Below are positions 45,564 to 55,934 of a stretch of 64,000 bases of DNA, in pieces. Positions within the stretch are counted from its first letter, which is position 1; each line of letters starts with the position of its first letter. The notes beneath the pieces were generated by a model. It was not told the DNA's origin. It did not search any database and was given only the letters and a program-made list of their open reading frames with translations. The DNA is from Eremomyces bilateralis CBS 781.70 (Eukaryota; Ascomycota; Dothideomycetes; Eremomycetales; Eremomycetaceae). Location: NCBI RefSeq assembly GCF_010015585.1, contig NW_022985077.1, positions 561,605-625,604 on the forward strand, given 5' to 3'. The translations under genes and the position numbers were made by a program.

Positions 45564-47473
45564 TCACGCCAGCCACGCTCCAAACAGTAGCGAGAGAAGT
45601 GAGAACGACCACGTTCCGTATCCCGTCGTCACGCCCCGCGACGCGGCACCCGACGGTTTGGTCAACGGTGCCGCAGGTCGCGATGCAGAGGGACCGCCGG
45701 CTCCGCTGGATGGGCTGCCACTAGCTCCAGCGCCGCCTGCTGGAGCGTCGGTCGCTCCGGGACCACCGGCACTGTTTCCGCTCCCATTTCCACTTCCGCT
45801 CCCACTTCCGCTCCCACTTCCGCTCCCACTTCCACTTCCGCTTCCATTTCCGCTTCCACTTCCGCTTCCACTTCCGCTTCCACTTCCGCTTCCACTTCCG
45901 CTTCCACTTCCGCTTCCACTTCCACTTCCACTTCCACTTCCACTTCCACTTCCACTTCCACTTCCACTTCCACTTCCACTTCCGCTTCCACTTCCGCTTC
46001 CGCTATCACCACCAGTGCCGGCCGGGTTACCTGAATTCCCTTCTCCAGTTCCCGACCCCGACCCAGTACCAGGTGTGGCTCCAGCCGCCGGGGCACTCCC
46101 TGGCGTGTCTCCGCCAATCGCACTAATGATGAACCCCGACAGCGGATCGCTCGGCGCCGGAGCGCCCGGTGCAGCGGGTTCAGCAGGTCCAGCGGGTGCG
46201 GCTCCGGGAGGGGACCCAGCGTTGTTTCCGGGGTTTGCGGGGGCGTTGGGTGCGGGCTCTGGGGCAGGTTGCGCGGGAGCGGAGTTGGCGGGGGGGTTTG
46301 TGTTGCCGCCAGGGTTGAGGAGGGAGGCAATGATGCCGCCGACATCGTTGCCGGGAGAGGGTTGGGGTTGGGGGGATGGGGCGGGCTGTTCAGGCTGGGG
46401 GGATGGTGCCGGTTGTTCAGGCTGGGGCGTTGGTTCGGGTTGGGGTGGTTGGGCTGATGGTTCTGGTTGTTGTGGTATGGCTGTTGGTGTAGGCGGTGTA
46501 GGCTCAGGATCGGGATTCTCCGAGATTCCTGGAGGCGTTGGCTCGATAGAGTCGTCGAAACTGACGCTCGTCTCGGTTAGGAAGCCGACGGTGTTTACGG
46601 GCATGACAGGAGCAACGACATCCATTTCGCACATGGAATAGGGTTCCAGCTCCGGGAAGTGGAGCCTGGTTTGAGCTCCGATCCCTTTCTGTAACCCGTG
46701 TCCCACCAAGGTATATGTAAGTCCGAGACTGTCGTTAGATTCAGGATACTTGTGTCCACCTGTCGGCCAGGCGGAAGCACAGCTAGTGGCAGAGGGGCGA
46801 TTCGGCCAGGAATCCGTGGAGGGTCCATATGCGGATGACATACAGCTTTCCCAAGGATCTGTGTCCCCTGGCCAGGTATAATAATCAGTCACCTCTGGAT
46901 ATGGCGGATGAGATTTCAGAGTTAGGGTTGTACCGCCTTTTGGCGCTGTAATGCATGTTGGGGCGTTATCCGTTAGACCTCCCGATGCCGTCGTCGTCGA
47001 TACATTGAGAGTCCCCTCCCAGGAATACTTTTCGCCGTATTCCCACCAGATGGACGGATAGGTGATGACCTTCGTTGTATTGACCGAATTGTACCCTTCG
47101 TAGACGAGTGTCTCGAGAGCGGTGCCCGCCGCATTGGTCGGTGGGGGCGTGATTCCCGCGGGTAAAGTATTCGTTATGGTTGAGGTCTTGGTCGTGTTGG
47201 TCCGGTTGTTCACGATATATATGACCGTGGCCAGAGTGATGTTGCTAGTGATCGAAACCGGCTGCCATATCCAAGAGGTGAGGTCAGGGGCAGCGTATGA
47301 GCAGTCGGCTGTACATGATGATGCTGGGCCAGACGATTTGGTTATCGAGCTGGAGACATTATGGAATACTGTGGAGCGGTTAGCCAAATCTCGATCCGAA
47401 AGATGCACTTTCACATACACTCAGCATTAGCGAGGGTGAGAAAACTGCCGAGAACGACAGTGGATAAATGCAT
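45564..47473 (-). CDS. Secreted GPI-type surface protein with Gly-Ser repeats (2 exons)
   Basis: Predicted CDS is complement(45564-47368, 47419-47473), 619 residues. Exon 1 encodes a signal peptide (MHLSTVVLGSFLTLANAE) and is joined by a 50-bp intron with a GTATGT donor. Residues about 20-290 form a Cys/Trp-containing N-terminal domain with many N-glycosylation sequons (NVS, NIT, NRT, NTT, NVS) and GDTDPWESCMSSAYGPSTDSW; I do not recognise a named domain. A Pro/Gln/Glu-rich region follows, then a long run of Gly-Ser dipeptides. The last residues GYGTWSFSLLSLLFGAWLA are a hydrophobic tail as in GPI-anchor signals. Together this suggests a cell-surface protein with a flexible stalk. Function is unknown. 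Confidence 0.75.
45789..46012 (-). repeat. In-frame minisatellite coding for Gly-Ser repeats
   Basis: On the minus strand the sequence is built from 6-bp and 12-bp units of the type GGAAGT and GGAAGC, coding (GlySer)n with a few Asn interruptions. It lies in frame within the GPI-type gene, so unit gain or loss would change stalk length without breaking the protein. Confidence 0.9.
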
Positions 47474-48959
47474 CGCTCAAACAACACCCATATCAACACT
47501 TCTATATGAACGAATGACTGGATCCAACGATAAAGAAGAAAAGAAACGGGACAAAACACAACTGGGCGCTGACAATAATATGGGCGATCCGGAGGCAAGT
47601 GGGACTTCGCTGACAATAGGATGGGACTTGGGAGATCCGGAGACATCTGCATTCTACAACTCCATCGGGGCTCTGGCCTTCGTACAACTACTTTATGGAG
47701 CATAGCCACCATCCAGGGTCGGTGGATCTAGTTGCGGATCTAGCAGGGAATGATTCCGAAGTGGACTACTACTAATTACGTAGTAAACTGGTGCCTGTTA
47801 CCTGTTAACGGTAGTCGGTAAAGTCATAACTCCCAAGTCTTGCTGATCATAACAAATGCATCAACGCTCCGACTCAACAAGTACGGATTCCCCCTGGTCC
47901 GTTGCCAATTGGCTTATTCGTCGTCCAACGCATCGCCGATGCGCCCGACAGCGTTGCCGTTGCTTGGGCTGCTTGGGATATCAAGGGGAACTTGGCCTGA
48001 TTGGCAATGGCACGGTCTGGGATTTCATCCAACCAGTCTCTTTGTTGCTTGGGCGGTAAGATTACTTGTAAGCCGTAAGCCTCATCCAGCCAAGCGAGGT
48101 TTCGGTCTGTCGGTGCGTTTACCGTTCAGCCCTTCAGCCTTGCGATCGGATCACTCGTTTTGGCCGCGACACAAGTTGGGCAGGTGGTCATCATTGATGT
48201 TGTTAGGTCTATCGGAAATTATCTCCTCACCTCTGGGTAGCCGGCACTGTGTTATGGGAAATTTGCGGCATCAACAGGGTGTTTATTTGCAGAGGACAGC
48301 TCACGAAGAACGCCTACCTCGGTCGTGATGGTGTGAGCCTTAATTACTAGTACGGAATAGTTAATAATATAATTATGTTAGATTTGGAGGGGCGACAGGC
48401 GCCTTGGGCCATGGCCTGGGCAACCGGAGTTCCCGAAATCTGCATGATTCTCTGATTTCCCCCAATTCATCCCATGTTCCATCCAATGGTCCGACATCAA
48501 CATCATTTTCGTTGATGCTGCCAATAACTCTAAACTCACACTATCATAATTAGCGACTTGGAGAGACTCTGGTACCTGGAGGCTAGAGTGGACTCGCGAC
48601 ATAAAGAGTACTCATTCAGCACTACAGCAGGCGTACGGATGGTTTGCATGGGAAGCTTTCATTGTATCGTTCACAGTTGAGAGTACAATGATATGCAAGT
48701 GAGATTTATTGCATCAGTAGTGAAACCTTTCTGACTCCCGTAATTACATTCTCTTTGGTCTTCGAGTGCTTGCGTATTGCGAACATCGTTCCCCCTGCTC
48801 TCTGGGTGTCGCTGTAGCTAGGAATTTATGCAGTCCTTCACTCAATCGGCCGTCCGCATCGTTCTATTAGACATGTCAGAATGCGATAGTTCTCAACCTT
48901 CCGCGCGTTCATCTCTCTTACATACCATCCCCTCGATATCGCGTCGTTCATCCTGTCAA
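47474..48959. other. Intergenic stretch of 1.5 kb
   Basis: It holds the upstream region of the GPI-type gene and the 3' side of the next gene. A 162-codon plus-strand frame at 47840-48328 has no motif I recognise and is not supported as a gene. Confidence 0.4.
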
Positions 48960-49283
48960 TCATGCCAATTGTCCGGACGTGCCACTTCCCGATGACGCAT
49001 TCGCATTCTGCTGACGTCGGTACTCCGTCCGCATCTCCACGATCCCCTTCTGCTCGCGCTCATTCCATGCCCAGATGTCATCGTACTCGGTGAGCTGGCC
49101 GCTGTTGATGACCTCGTCGAAGCGAAGGAGACAATCCTGCGCATGGCGAGTGAGGATCGTGAGCCATTCACGACGCGAATCAGGGAGGGGACGGTCGGGG
49201 TCGGTTAACTTCCGCTGGCAGTCGGAGATATGGAAGACGAAGGACTGGCGGCACATGTCGACGAGGTCTTCGGTTGTCGACAT
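48960..49283 (-). CDS. Small unrecognised protein (107 residues)
   Basis: I do not recognise this protein. It is a single-exon frame with a sensible start (MSTTEDLVDMCRQSF) and normal soluble composition, rich in charged helices: CQRKLTDPDRPLPDSRREW, HAQDCLLRFDEVINSG and WNEREQKGIVEMRTEYRRQ. It ends in a Ser/Gly-rich tail. There is no signal peptide, membrane segment or Cys motif of the small TIM or CHCH type. Codon composition is like that of neighbouring genes, which supports it as real. Confidence 0.55.
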   Translation of the reverse strand: MSTTEDLVDMCRQSFVFHISDCQRKLTDPDRPLPDSRREWLTILTRHAQDCLLRFDEVINSGQLTEYDDIWAWNEREQKGIVEMRTEYRRQQNANASSGSGTSGQLA

Positions 49284-51076
49284 GGTGGTTGACGATGAGC
49301 TGCTGTTGGAGCTGGAGGTGATGTGTTGTGTTGGTATACGAGCAGATAAGGTATTTTCCAGACTATAAACAACGGCGAGTGAAGAAGATTAAAAGGACAG
49401 GTGAGGTTCGTGATAGCCTAGGGAAGAGAAACGATTTCACTGACTGGATTTACATGCAATGATTCACATTACATTCACTCCATCATTTGGTCTTAATGAG
49501 TCCTCTTATGACTTGACTACCTTCCCAATCTCACATTGTCCCTCTGAGTACTTGAACGATATGCCACAAGGCACATCAACCCGATATTCACCATGATACC
49601 CGAACAATCTCACATTGGAAATGCAGACCGGTCTCAGATCCGTACTGAAGGATCCAAGCGACTTGGACCTAAATGGCTGCCTGACAGATTCCGTTACATG
49701 TGCTACTCGGAAGGTGGTCTCGTCATCATCACTGTCAGCTGTGTGTTTAGAGTTGGACATCAGTGATATTCTGATGGCCTGGCATGGTGTTAGGAGTCAT
49801 GGACTGAAATAGCCCACAGCGGTGTGGGAGTCACTATTTCCCTCCGGGTTTGTTAATGGTCCGGCGGTGAATATCGATGATGATACCTAGAAGAAGAGCA
49901 TTAGGAGAGACGTTTGCAAGAGGCGACCGCCGACCCAGGTATCAGATCAAGATGCGGTTTTACGGTTCCTTGTTCATCCTCCATATTGGATCCTGCGCTT
50001 CAACGTGTAGCTGGAACGGTCGAAAGCACCAATCATTTCTCCATATATAATAAATCGTTGAGTGATATAATTCTGATTGACGGTCCTCTTCACAATGGAG
50101 GTTGCTATGGTATCCCTCAGAGCTGTTGACGACACTAATTTTATGTGGCTGTACTTTCTCCGTAAGCGACTTGAAGTATTGAAAGAAGCTCTGATGCCGC
50201 CCTGTATATTCATGCTAAGTCCCTAAGCATTCCATATCCCATCCCATGTCTTGCAAGGTCATTGTTGACGTATATGACCATCACCAACCCCTGGGTGTCC
50301 CACTGGTTCTATACCTTATTGCCCTCCAAGATCCCTTTCTATCCTCCGACCTACTTAGCCTTGCCATACTATGGACCAGTTCCAAATAGCTCCTCCACCG
50401 TTCGATTGTCGGATAACTGGACAACTGCCCGGCAGGGGATGGCATATACTGCTTGCCCAAAGGAATGATTGAGAGAGGCTATGTTGGTGTCCGTCATTGC
50501 GTTCAGATGAATACGATTTCAATTCTACGATCCGTCTTACGAATATCGTCCGCTGTGTTGTTGTAACTGTGTATGAGGAAAGATCTAAATGGTTTTTGAA
50601 GGTGCGAAATGATTTTATGCCCTGCGGCTACTGCATCATTTACTAAAATCACTGACTGTCTCGTGGTATCAGAACGAAGTCGTACATGGGCTCTAATAGA
50701 AATAACCGGTTAGTGGGTGTAAACTATGGATTTCAACAATGTATATATACTATAAATTTCTGGAAGAGGAATTATCAATGGGTAATGTAGGGAGTTTTGT
50801 GCATTGATGGCGTCCTGATGATCTAGACAAGCTGCACACAGAACAGGTTTACTGAAAGCGGTTGATTGAGGGTGAAAGAGTGATGGTGAATATATCGTTC
50901 ATGAAATAGAGTCTTCTGGTCCTCACTTTCCAAATTTTCCCAATGTTCTGTTCAATTCCCTTACCCACTTAATCCTACTCTAGGCATATTAACACTGGTA
51001 CATATACTCGCATTCACAAGGCACTCCCGCTTTACCCCCCGAACTTTTTGACTGAAACACCATTTCCCTAGTTAAC
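49284..51076. other. Intergenic stretch of 1.8 kb
   Basis: Apart from a weak frame at 49506-49760 nothing is recognised. It must contain the promoters of the small genes on both sides. Confidence 0.4.
49506..49760 (-). CDS. Possible small protein (84 residues), weak
   Basis: The frame starts MSNSKHTADSDDDETTF and ends EGQCEIGKVVKS. The acidic N-terminus and absence of low complexity make it look protein-like, but no family is recognised and no partner exon was found. It may be a chance frame. Confidence 0.25.
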   Translation of the reverse strand: MSNSKHTADSDDDETTFRVAHVTESVRQPFRSKSLGSFSTDLRPVCISNVRLFGYHGEYRVDVPCGISFKYSEGQCEIGKVVKS

Positions 51077-51790
51077 ATGGCGCAACGATGGTGGAGGACC
51101 TGGGAGGACACTCCCTTGCCCCGAACAAAAGTCAAAATCCTGCCGGATCCTTCTACGCTTTCCAATGCAGAGATATTGGATGAACTGCTTCACTCAGCGG
51201 ACCAGGGAATGTATATGCCAAAAGATCTACGCAATGAAATCGATCAAACAACGCTCGAAATCATCCACGCGCAAGGCAACAGTCCTCTTTGGGTTCGCCA
51301 TGCCAGAATTAAAGCGATCGCAGGAATGATCCATCGCCTCCATTCACAGCTTCAGAGCAATCGTGACTTGGCATCCCATGTGCATCTCATCGAAACAATT
51401 GACTATCTGAAGTACGAGCGAAAATGGACGATGGACGAGTTGAGGGGTGAAATAGCGCATGTAGGTTTACGGTCGGTTTTGTTATGTTTGTTATTAACAT
51501 CACTCACTGGCATTCAGCGACAAGATGAAAAGACGATGAAGGAAACCTGCGCTAAAGGGGGAGTCTTCATGAATATACATGCCCTGGCCTTGGAATACGA
51601 CGCAATGACGTGGTATATGGGCCTCGAGGAAGAATTTCATTCGAGGCGAGTGCCCGGCCGCTCCGGGCATGCCCCTTACAACGCATCAGTCCGTCGATAC
51701 ATGCTACGAAACCATAGAGCACTCTTTGGACCGGATGGCAGAGTGAAGAGGGCGGAAAAGGCAAATGTTACGGATCAGCCGAAACCGTGA
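51077..51790 (+). CDS. Unrecognised protein (218 residues, 2 exons)
   Basis: I do not recognise this protein. Predicted CDS is 51077-51460 and 51518-51790. The 57-bp intron (GTAGGT to CAG) is a multiple of three and free of stops, so an unspliced reading would give 237 residues; it was removed because it encodes an atypical run of Leu/Ser/Thr between charged segments and has good splice ends. The rest is soluble, charged and helical: MAQRWWRTWEDTPLPRTKV at the start, HARIKAIAGMIHRLHSQLQ, IDYLKYERKWTMDELRGEI, and SVRRYMLRNHRALFGPDGR near the end. No membrane segment or signal is seen. Confidence 0.55.
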   Translation: MAQRWWRTWEDTPLPRTKVKILPDPSTLSNAEILDELLHSADQGMYMPKDLRNEIDQTTLEIIHAQGNSPLWVRHARIKAIAGMIHRLHSQLQSNRDLASHVHLIETIDYLKYERKWTMDELRGEIAHVGLRSVLLCLLLTSLTGIQRQDEKTMKETCAKGGVFMNIHALALEYDAMTWYMGLEEEFHSRRVPGRSGHAPYNASVRRYMLRNHRALFGPDGRVKRAEKANVTDQPKP

Positions 51791-52128
51791 CTGAACAGAG
51801 CACTGGTAGATGGGGTTGTCGATGAATCTTGCGAACGGCAATACAAAAGTTGGTGCGCGCAAGACGGGACGGCAGAGACAATGAGAAGGCGTAATGGTAA
51901 AGGTCTCTTGGTGTGTAGAGAATCAATTCTACCGTGCGGATAACATGCGCTGAACTTTCATGAGAGCAAGTCGCATTGCTTCTCATTCCGTCAACTTGCA
52001 TCTACTCAAAAACGGGAGCTTGTACAGCAGCACGGCAACATTCCATTGCCAGTTATGTATCCCGTATCCCGCAGAAAACCCATCCCAGAATCCAATAGCC
52101 AACCCACCGACTCCACCAAACCTCATAA
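51791..52128. other. Convergent intergenic region
   Basis: These 338 bp lie between the unrecognised gene and the MINDY 3' end. Nothing is recognised. Confidence 0.4.
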
Positions 52129-55100
52129 TCACATAACCACACACTTCTCCGCCCTCTCCTCCCCAGCCTCCACCCCACTCGTCCGCCTCCCCGGCCTCCC
52201 CCCATGTACCCCCGACGTCCGTCTCGCCGGCCTCCCCCCCATCTGCGGCGCAGGCCCCATCCCAGGTCCACTCCCCATCCCCACCCCACCCGGCGGATAC
52301 CCACTCCCAGGCCCATATCCACTCCCGGGCCCATACCCACTCTGCGGCGCCATCCCACCCCCTTGCTGCCTATACGGCCCCTGCCCCATCTCGCTCGACA
52401 CCACCGGCGCCAACGGACTACTCGGATGATCCATCGGTGGAACGTACGGCTGACTCCGACTCGCCTGCTCGTAGCTCGGCGGCGGCGCCTCTCCGCCCCC
52501 GCTGCCAGCACCACCTCCATTGTCATTTCTATTCCCATTGCCATTCCCCGCACCCCGCCCTGTTCCCTCCGTCGTCCTGACGTTTAGATTCCCCGACCCA
52601 CCCGGGGCCCCACCCCCGCGTAGCCGCGGCGGAATCAGTGGCCTCACCTCGTTCGCCGTGCCCGCGCCGCGGCCCGCCTGCCCCCGTCCCTGCCCCTGTC
52701 CCTGCCCCTGCCCCTGCCCTTGCGCCCCCGAGCTGTCCTGTGAAAGGAACTGCGCGGAGAGCTCGTCCTCGCGCTTGCGCTGCGCCAATTCGCGGCGATG
52801 GCGGTCTTCTTCTTCTTCCTGGAGCTGGAGGGCAAGGGCGAGGTCGTGGTCTTCTTGCTCGGTGCGCTGGCGGGCGGCGGCGGCGGTGGCGTCGCCGAGG
52901 TCGTCGGGGGGTTGGGTGGAGGGGGGAGCGGAGGATTGAGTGGGGAGGGTGGAGGAGTGCTTGGAGCGTCGCTTGCTGTCCGTGACGGTCTCCCAGCCGT
53001 CTCCGTCGGTGGGATCGATGTCTATCAAGTTGCGGACGGGGTGGGAGGGGTTGCTGGCTGCAGCGGGTTGTTTCCCGCGGCTGATTTCGCCGCTTTCGTG
53101 GCGTTCCATGTTGCCGACGACGCGGAAGTCGCCGGCGAAGAGCTCGGAGTCGCGGCCTTTTACGTCCACGAGGCTTTCCCAGACGACCTCTTCGTGGCTG
53201 GCGTAGCCGGCGTCGGTGACGATGGTGAGGAGCATGCCGGAGGAAGGTTCTTTGTAGAGGGTGTTGAAGTGGTCGTTGCGGAAGAGGATGGCAATTTCGC
53301 CGGGACGCATACGTTTTACCATGGTGATGAGACCGGTGTCGGTGAGTTGGGTTGGCCAGCGACCAAGGAAATCTTTGATGAGAGAGAGGTCGTCGAAAAG
53401 GGCCTGCTCCTCCTCTGAGAGGGTAGCGCCGGAGCCGAGTCTCTGGAGCAATTCCTCTTCATGGAATTGGATGTTCTGGGCATCTTCGTAAGTTTGAGCG
53501 CTGCGTTCGAAGGACACCGATGCTCTCGACCCCGGAATCGGCAACCAGCCGTGAATCAGAGGGATGTTAAAGGTGGAGTACAGTTTCATCTCCCGGGTCG
53601 ACTCGAAGGTTCCAAGAGGGGCGGATGAAAGGGATCTTCGGAAGAGGGGGTGGATATCCGGGTCCTCTTCAAGGGGTTGGGTGCGGTTGGCGCCATTGGG
53701 GTTCGAAGAGGCTGGAACGAAGCGGGGATTGACATTCATGCCGGTGTGAAGTGTTACGAGGAAGCTGTATAGCTCGCCAACATCGGGAAGTCCCTGAGCT
53801 GCGCCACCTCGCCGTCCTGACATCAGCTCATCAAAAACAGCGTCCAGAAGTAAGCCGAGCGAAACCTGCTCTCTTGGTCGTAGTACTTCAATCAGGGCAG
53901 TGTTCTCCTCTGCCGGAGTTGACAGCACTAGAGCGTTGACAAGAGCCAATAGCGGACATGGACCGTTTAGGTTTTGAATCAGAATGGGCGATACCCTGAG
54001 TTTGCCTCGTCCACTGTCGGCGGTCGAGTCAAACCAACGGATATTCTTGATTGCATAGTGCTCTTTCCGCTGACGAGAAGTACCGGTAGCGGATAATGGA
54101 CTAGATGTCTGCGGTCGAACAGGCTTCGCGGGTGGCGCTTCTGACGGGACATCTGCAGGTCTCAGCGGCTGTGGCGGAGGATATTCGGCTTGGATAGCAG
54201 GGGGGGGTGGCTGAGGAGGAGGGAACCCATGTTGTTGCTCGGGTCGTGGAAGTTGAGGCGGCTGATCATTTAGCGTTAGATTTTGCATCGGACCAGTTGT
54301 GATGTCAGTATGCCATTCTTGTTCGGCTCGCTGTTGCTGCTCTTCCAACGCGGCACGTTCGGCTGCTGCATGGGCGTCTCGTTCGCGCTTCATCCTTTGA
54401 CTCTGTTCCCACTCCTGCTGTTCCTGCCAAGATCGTTGATGTGCAACGGGGGAGCTTGGGCTGGGCAATCCGCGACCCCTTGAGGAGGCAGCGTCAAGGC
54501 CGGAGATGTCCATGCCGGGGTGAAAAGGGCTTGATGGTTCGGATCCATGACGGCCGATGCCAGGAGACGCATCTTGCGAGGATACGGGTATCAAAGGCGG
54601 CTGCTCCAATGTAGGGGAGTTGGTGGCGGGTGGAGGAAGGGGAGGAGCTCGTTGCGGTGGGCCGTCGATAGGCGATTTTTCCGAAGGTAGCTCAACTGGA
54701 GCTTGGAATTGCTGGGGTAAGGAGGAGTGAAATGGGTTCGTGCTCGTCTGGGGCACGGATGCCCATACGGCGGACGTGTTCTCCTCGCCGTATGAGGGGG
54801 AGACAGTCGTCGGATGATTGTTCTGTTGGATGTTGAGGAAGGGATTATGAGATTGTGGCTTCGCAGCATCTTGTCCGGAGATATTCGTATGTTCCACCGT
54901 TTCCCAACCTGGCGACAATGCAGCATTGTCTGATCGTAGACTTTCCTGCGATCGTTGCGGAAGTCCGCCAGGCGGTCCAGCTCGCAGGGTTGCGGGCACC
55001 TTTCTCAGCTCTTCCTGCTCCGACTCTCGTGAGGTTGGTCGATTGCCGATCTGCAGTGCGGCTGGGATTTCGTGCTTGGGCTTGCGCTGTCCCTCGTCGG

Positions 55101-55281
55101 CACTCTCCCAGTCCGAATTGGTAGGAGAATTCCATTCATCGTCATCCTCGTCAGATTCATCATGCGGTGGGGGTGGTACCGATGGAGGAGTTTCGGTCGC
55201 TGGTGTAACTGGGTATGGCGCCGTGTTCACCGGCTGTCCCTGACCAGGCTGTCCTGGATTGACCGGCTTGCGGGTCACCAT
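52129..55281 (-). CDS. MIY1: MINDY-family deubiquitinase with C-terminal CaaX box
   Basis: A single-exon gene of 1050 residues from ATG 55281 (MVTRKPVNPG); 24 codons upstream another ATG exists at 55353. MINDY enzymes trim Lys48-linked ubiquitin chains. The first about 410 residues are disordered, Pro/Gln/Ser-rich, with a charged coiled stretch (REEQ-type, around QRMKRERDAHAAAERAALEE). The catalytic domain starts at KEHYAIKNIRWFD and contains ILIQNLNGPCPLLALVNAL with the catalytic Cys at about 442, FNIPLIHGWLPIP, and IAILFRNDHFNTLYK with the catalytic His at about 671. A ubiquitin-binding helix DHDLALALQLQEEEED lies near 815, as in animal MINDY1/2. A Gly/Gln-rich tail ends in CVVM, a prenylation-type CaaX box that would place the enzyme on membranes. 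The yeast relative is Miy1. Confidence 0.9.
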   Translation of the reverse strand: MVTRKPVNPGQPGQGQPVNTAPYPVTPATETPPSVPPPPHDESDEDDDEWNSPTNSDWESADEGQRKPKHEIPAALQIGNRPTSRESEQEELRKVPATLRAGPPGGLPQRSQESLRSDNAALSPGWETVEHTNISGQDAAKPQSHNPFLNIQQNNHPTTVSPSYGEENTSAVWASVPQTSTNPFHSSLPQQFQAPVELPSEKSPIDGPPQRAPPLPPPATNSPTLEQPPLIPVSSQDASPGIGRHGSEPSSPFHPGMDISGLDAASSRGRGLPSPSSPVAHQRSWQEQQEWEQSQRMKRERDAHAAAERAALEEQQQRAEQEWHTDITTGPMQNLTLNDQPPQLPRPEQQHGFPPPQPPPPAIQAEYPPPQPLRPADVPSEAPPAKPVRPQTSSPLSATGTSRQRKEHYAIKNIRWFDSTADSGRGKLRVSPILIQNLNGPCPLLALVNALVLSTPAEENTALIEVLRPREQVSLGLLLDAVFDELMSGRRGGAAQGLPDVGELYSFLVTLHTGMNVNPRFVPASSNPNGANRTQPLEEDPDIHPLFRRSLSSAPLGTFESTREMKLYSTFNIPLIHGWLPIPGSRASVSFERSAQTYEDAQNIQFHEEELLQRLGSGATLSEEEQALFDDLSLIKDFLGRWPTQLTDTGLITMVKRMRPGEIAILFRNDHFNTLYKEPSSGMLLTIVTDAGYASHEEVVWESLVDVKGRDSELFAGDFRVVGNMERHESGEISRGKQPAAASNPSHPVRNLIDIDPTDGDGWETVTDSKRRSKHSSTLPTQSSAPPSTQPPDDLGDATAAAARQRTEQEDHDLALALQLQEEEEDRHRRELAQRKREDELSAQFLSQDSSGAQGQGQGQGQGQGRGQAGRGAGTANEVRPLIPPRLRGGGAPGGSGNLNVRTTEGTGRGAGNGNGNRNDNGGGAGSGGGEAPPPSYEQASRSQPYVPPMDHPSSPLAPVVSSEMGQGPYRQQGGGMAPQSGYGPGSGYGPGSGYPPGGVGMGSGPGMGPAPQMGGRPARRTSGVHGGRPGRRTSGVEAGEERAEKCVVM

Positions 55282-55934
55282 CTTCGCTGAATATCTTTCG
55301 TGAGCGCTTCCGGGGTCACGATAGGGAGTGAAGGATAGCACAAGAGGGAGCAAGTCGAAGGTCGCATTGGGATTATGGAGATATACGATAGACTCGGTTG
55401 CGTAGCCTTGGGGGTAGACGTAGTCTCTATACTATATATGGGCTGAGGAGGATACGAGGCTCAATACCAGATGAATGCAGGGTAGGTTACGTATGTTAGG
55501 GAGTGGAGAGAGGCAAAGAGACGCAATGAGGAGGAAGGATGATAGGCACTCGATCATTCATAGGTGATCATTCGTAGATGATGGTCGGTGCTTGTCAAGG
55601 TTGATTGCTTCATTTGCTTGGACAAGGCGGACATGACGACGCTCTCAGCCTGGAGTAAACGCCACACTGAACGCCACATTATTAGCGCCACACTTGAACC
55701 GCCAAAACTCGTCATCAGCCACACTAGAGGCTCTTCCGGGTAGTTTTATATGAAGGCGAATCGGGGGGCCTGGAATTATTTATTATGGATCAATCACATA
55801 CTCCCAAGTCCCAATTGCTCCGAAAGAGAAGGATACGCCCGATAGATATATCGAGCGAATGGTCTGCTCATAAATCCTCGTATACGTAAATCCAATTCAG
55901 CTTCGATAGACCCAAAGTGGGGGAAGCGGCATCA
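55282..55934. promoter_or_regulatory. Shared promoter of MINDY and TRM6, with a GCCACA cluster
   Basis: These 653 bp separate two divergent start codons. Four GCCACA words lie within 63 bp (55661, 55673, 55687 and 55718), three of them as CGCCACA in the same orientation. They could be binding sites, but no factor is assigned. Confidence 0.4.

Noticed and set aside
45658-46641. 327-codon plus-strand frame rich in Pro-Leu
   Set aside because: It is the antisense of the Gly-Ser repeat in the GPI-type gene; repeat composition keeps it open. No start context or domain supports it.
47840-48328. 162-codon plus-strand frame
   Set aside because: Starts weakly, overlaps another frame in the same region and has no protein-like motif.
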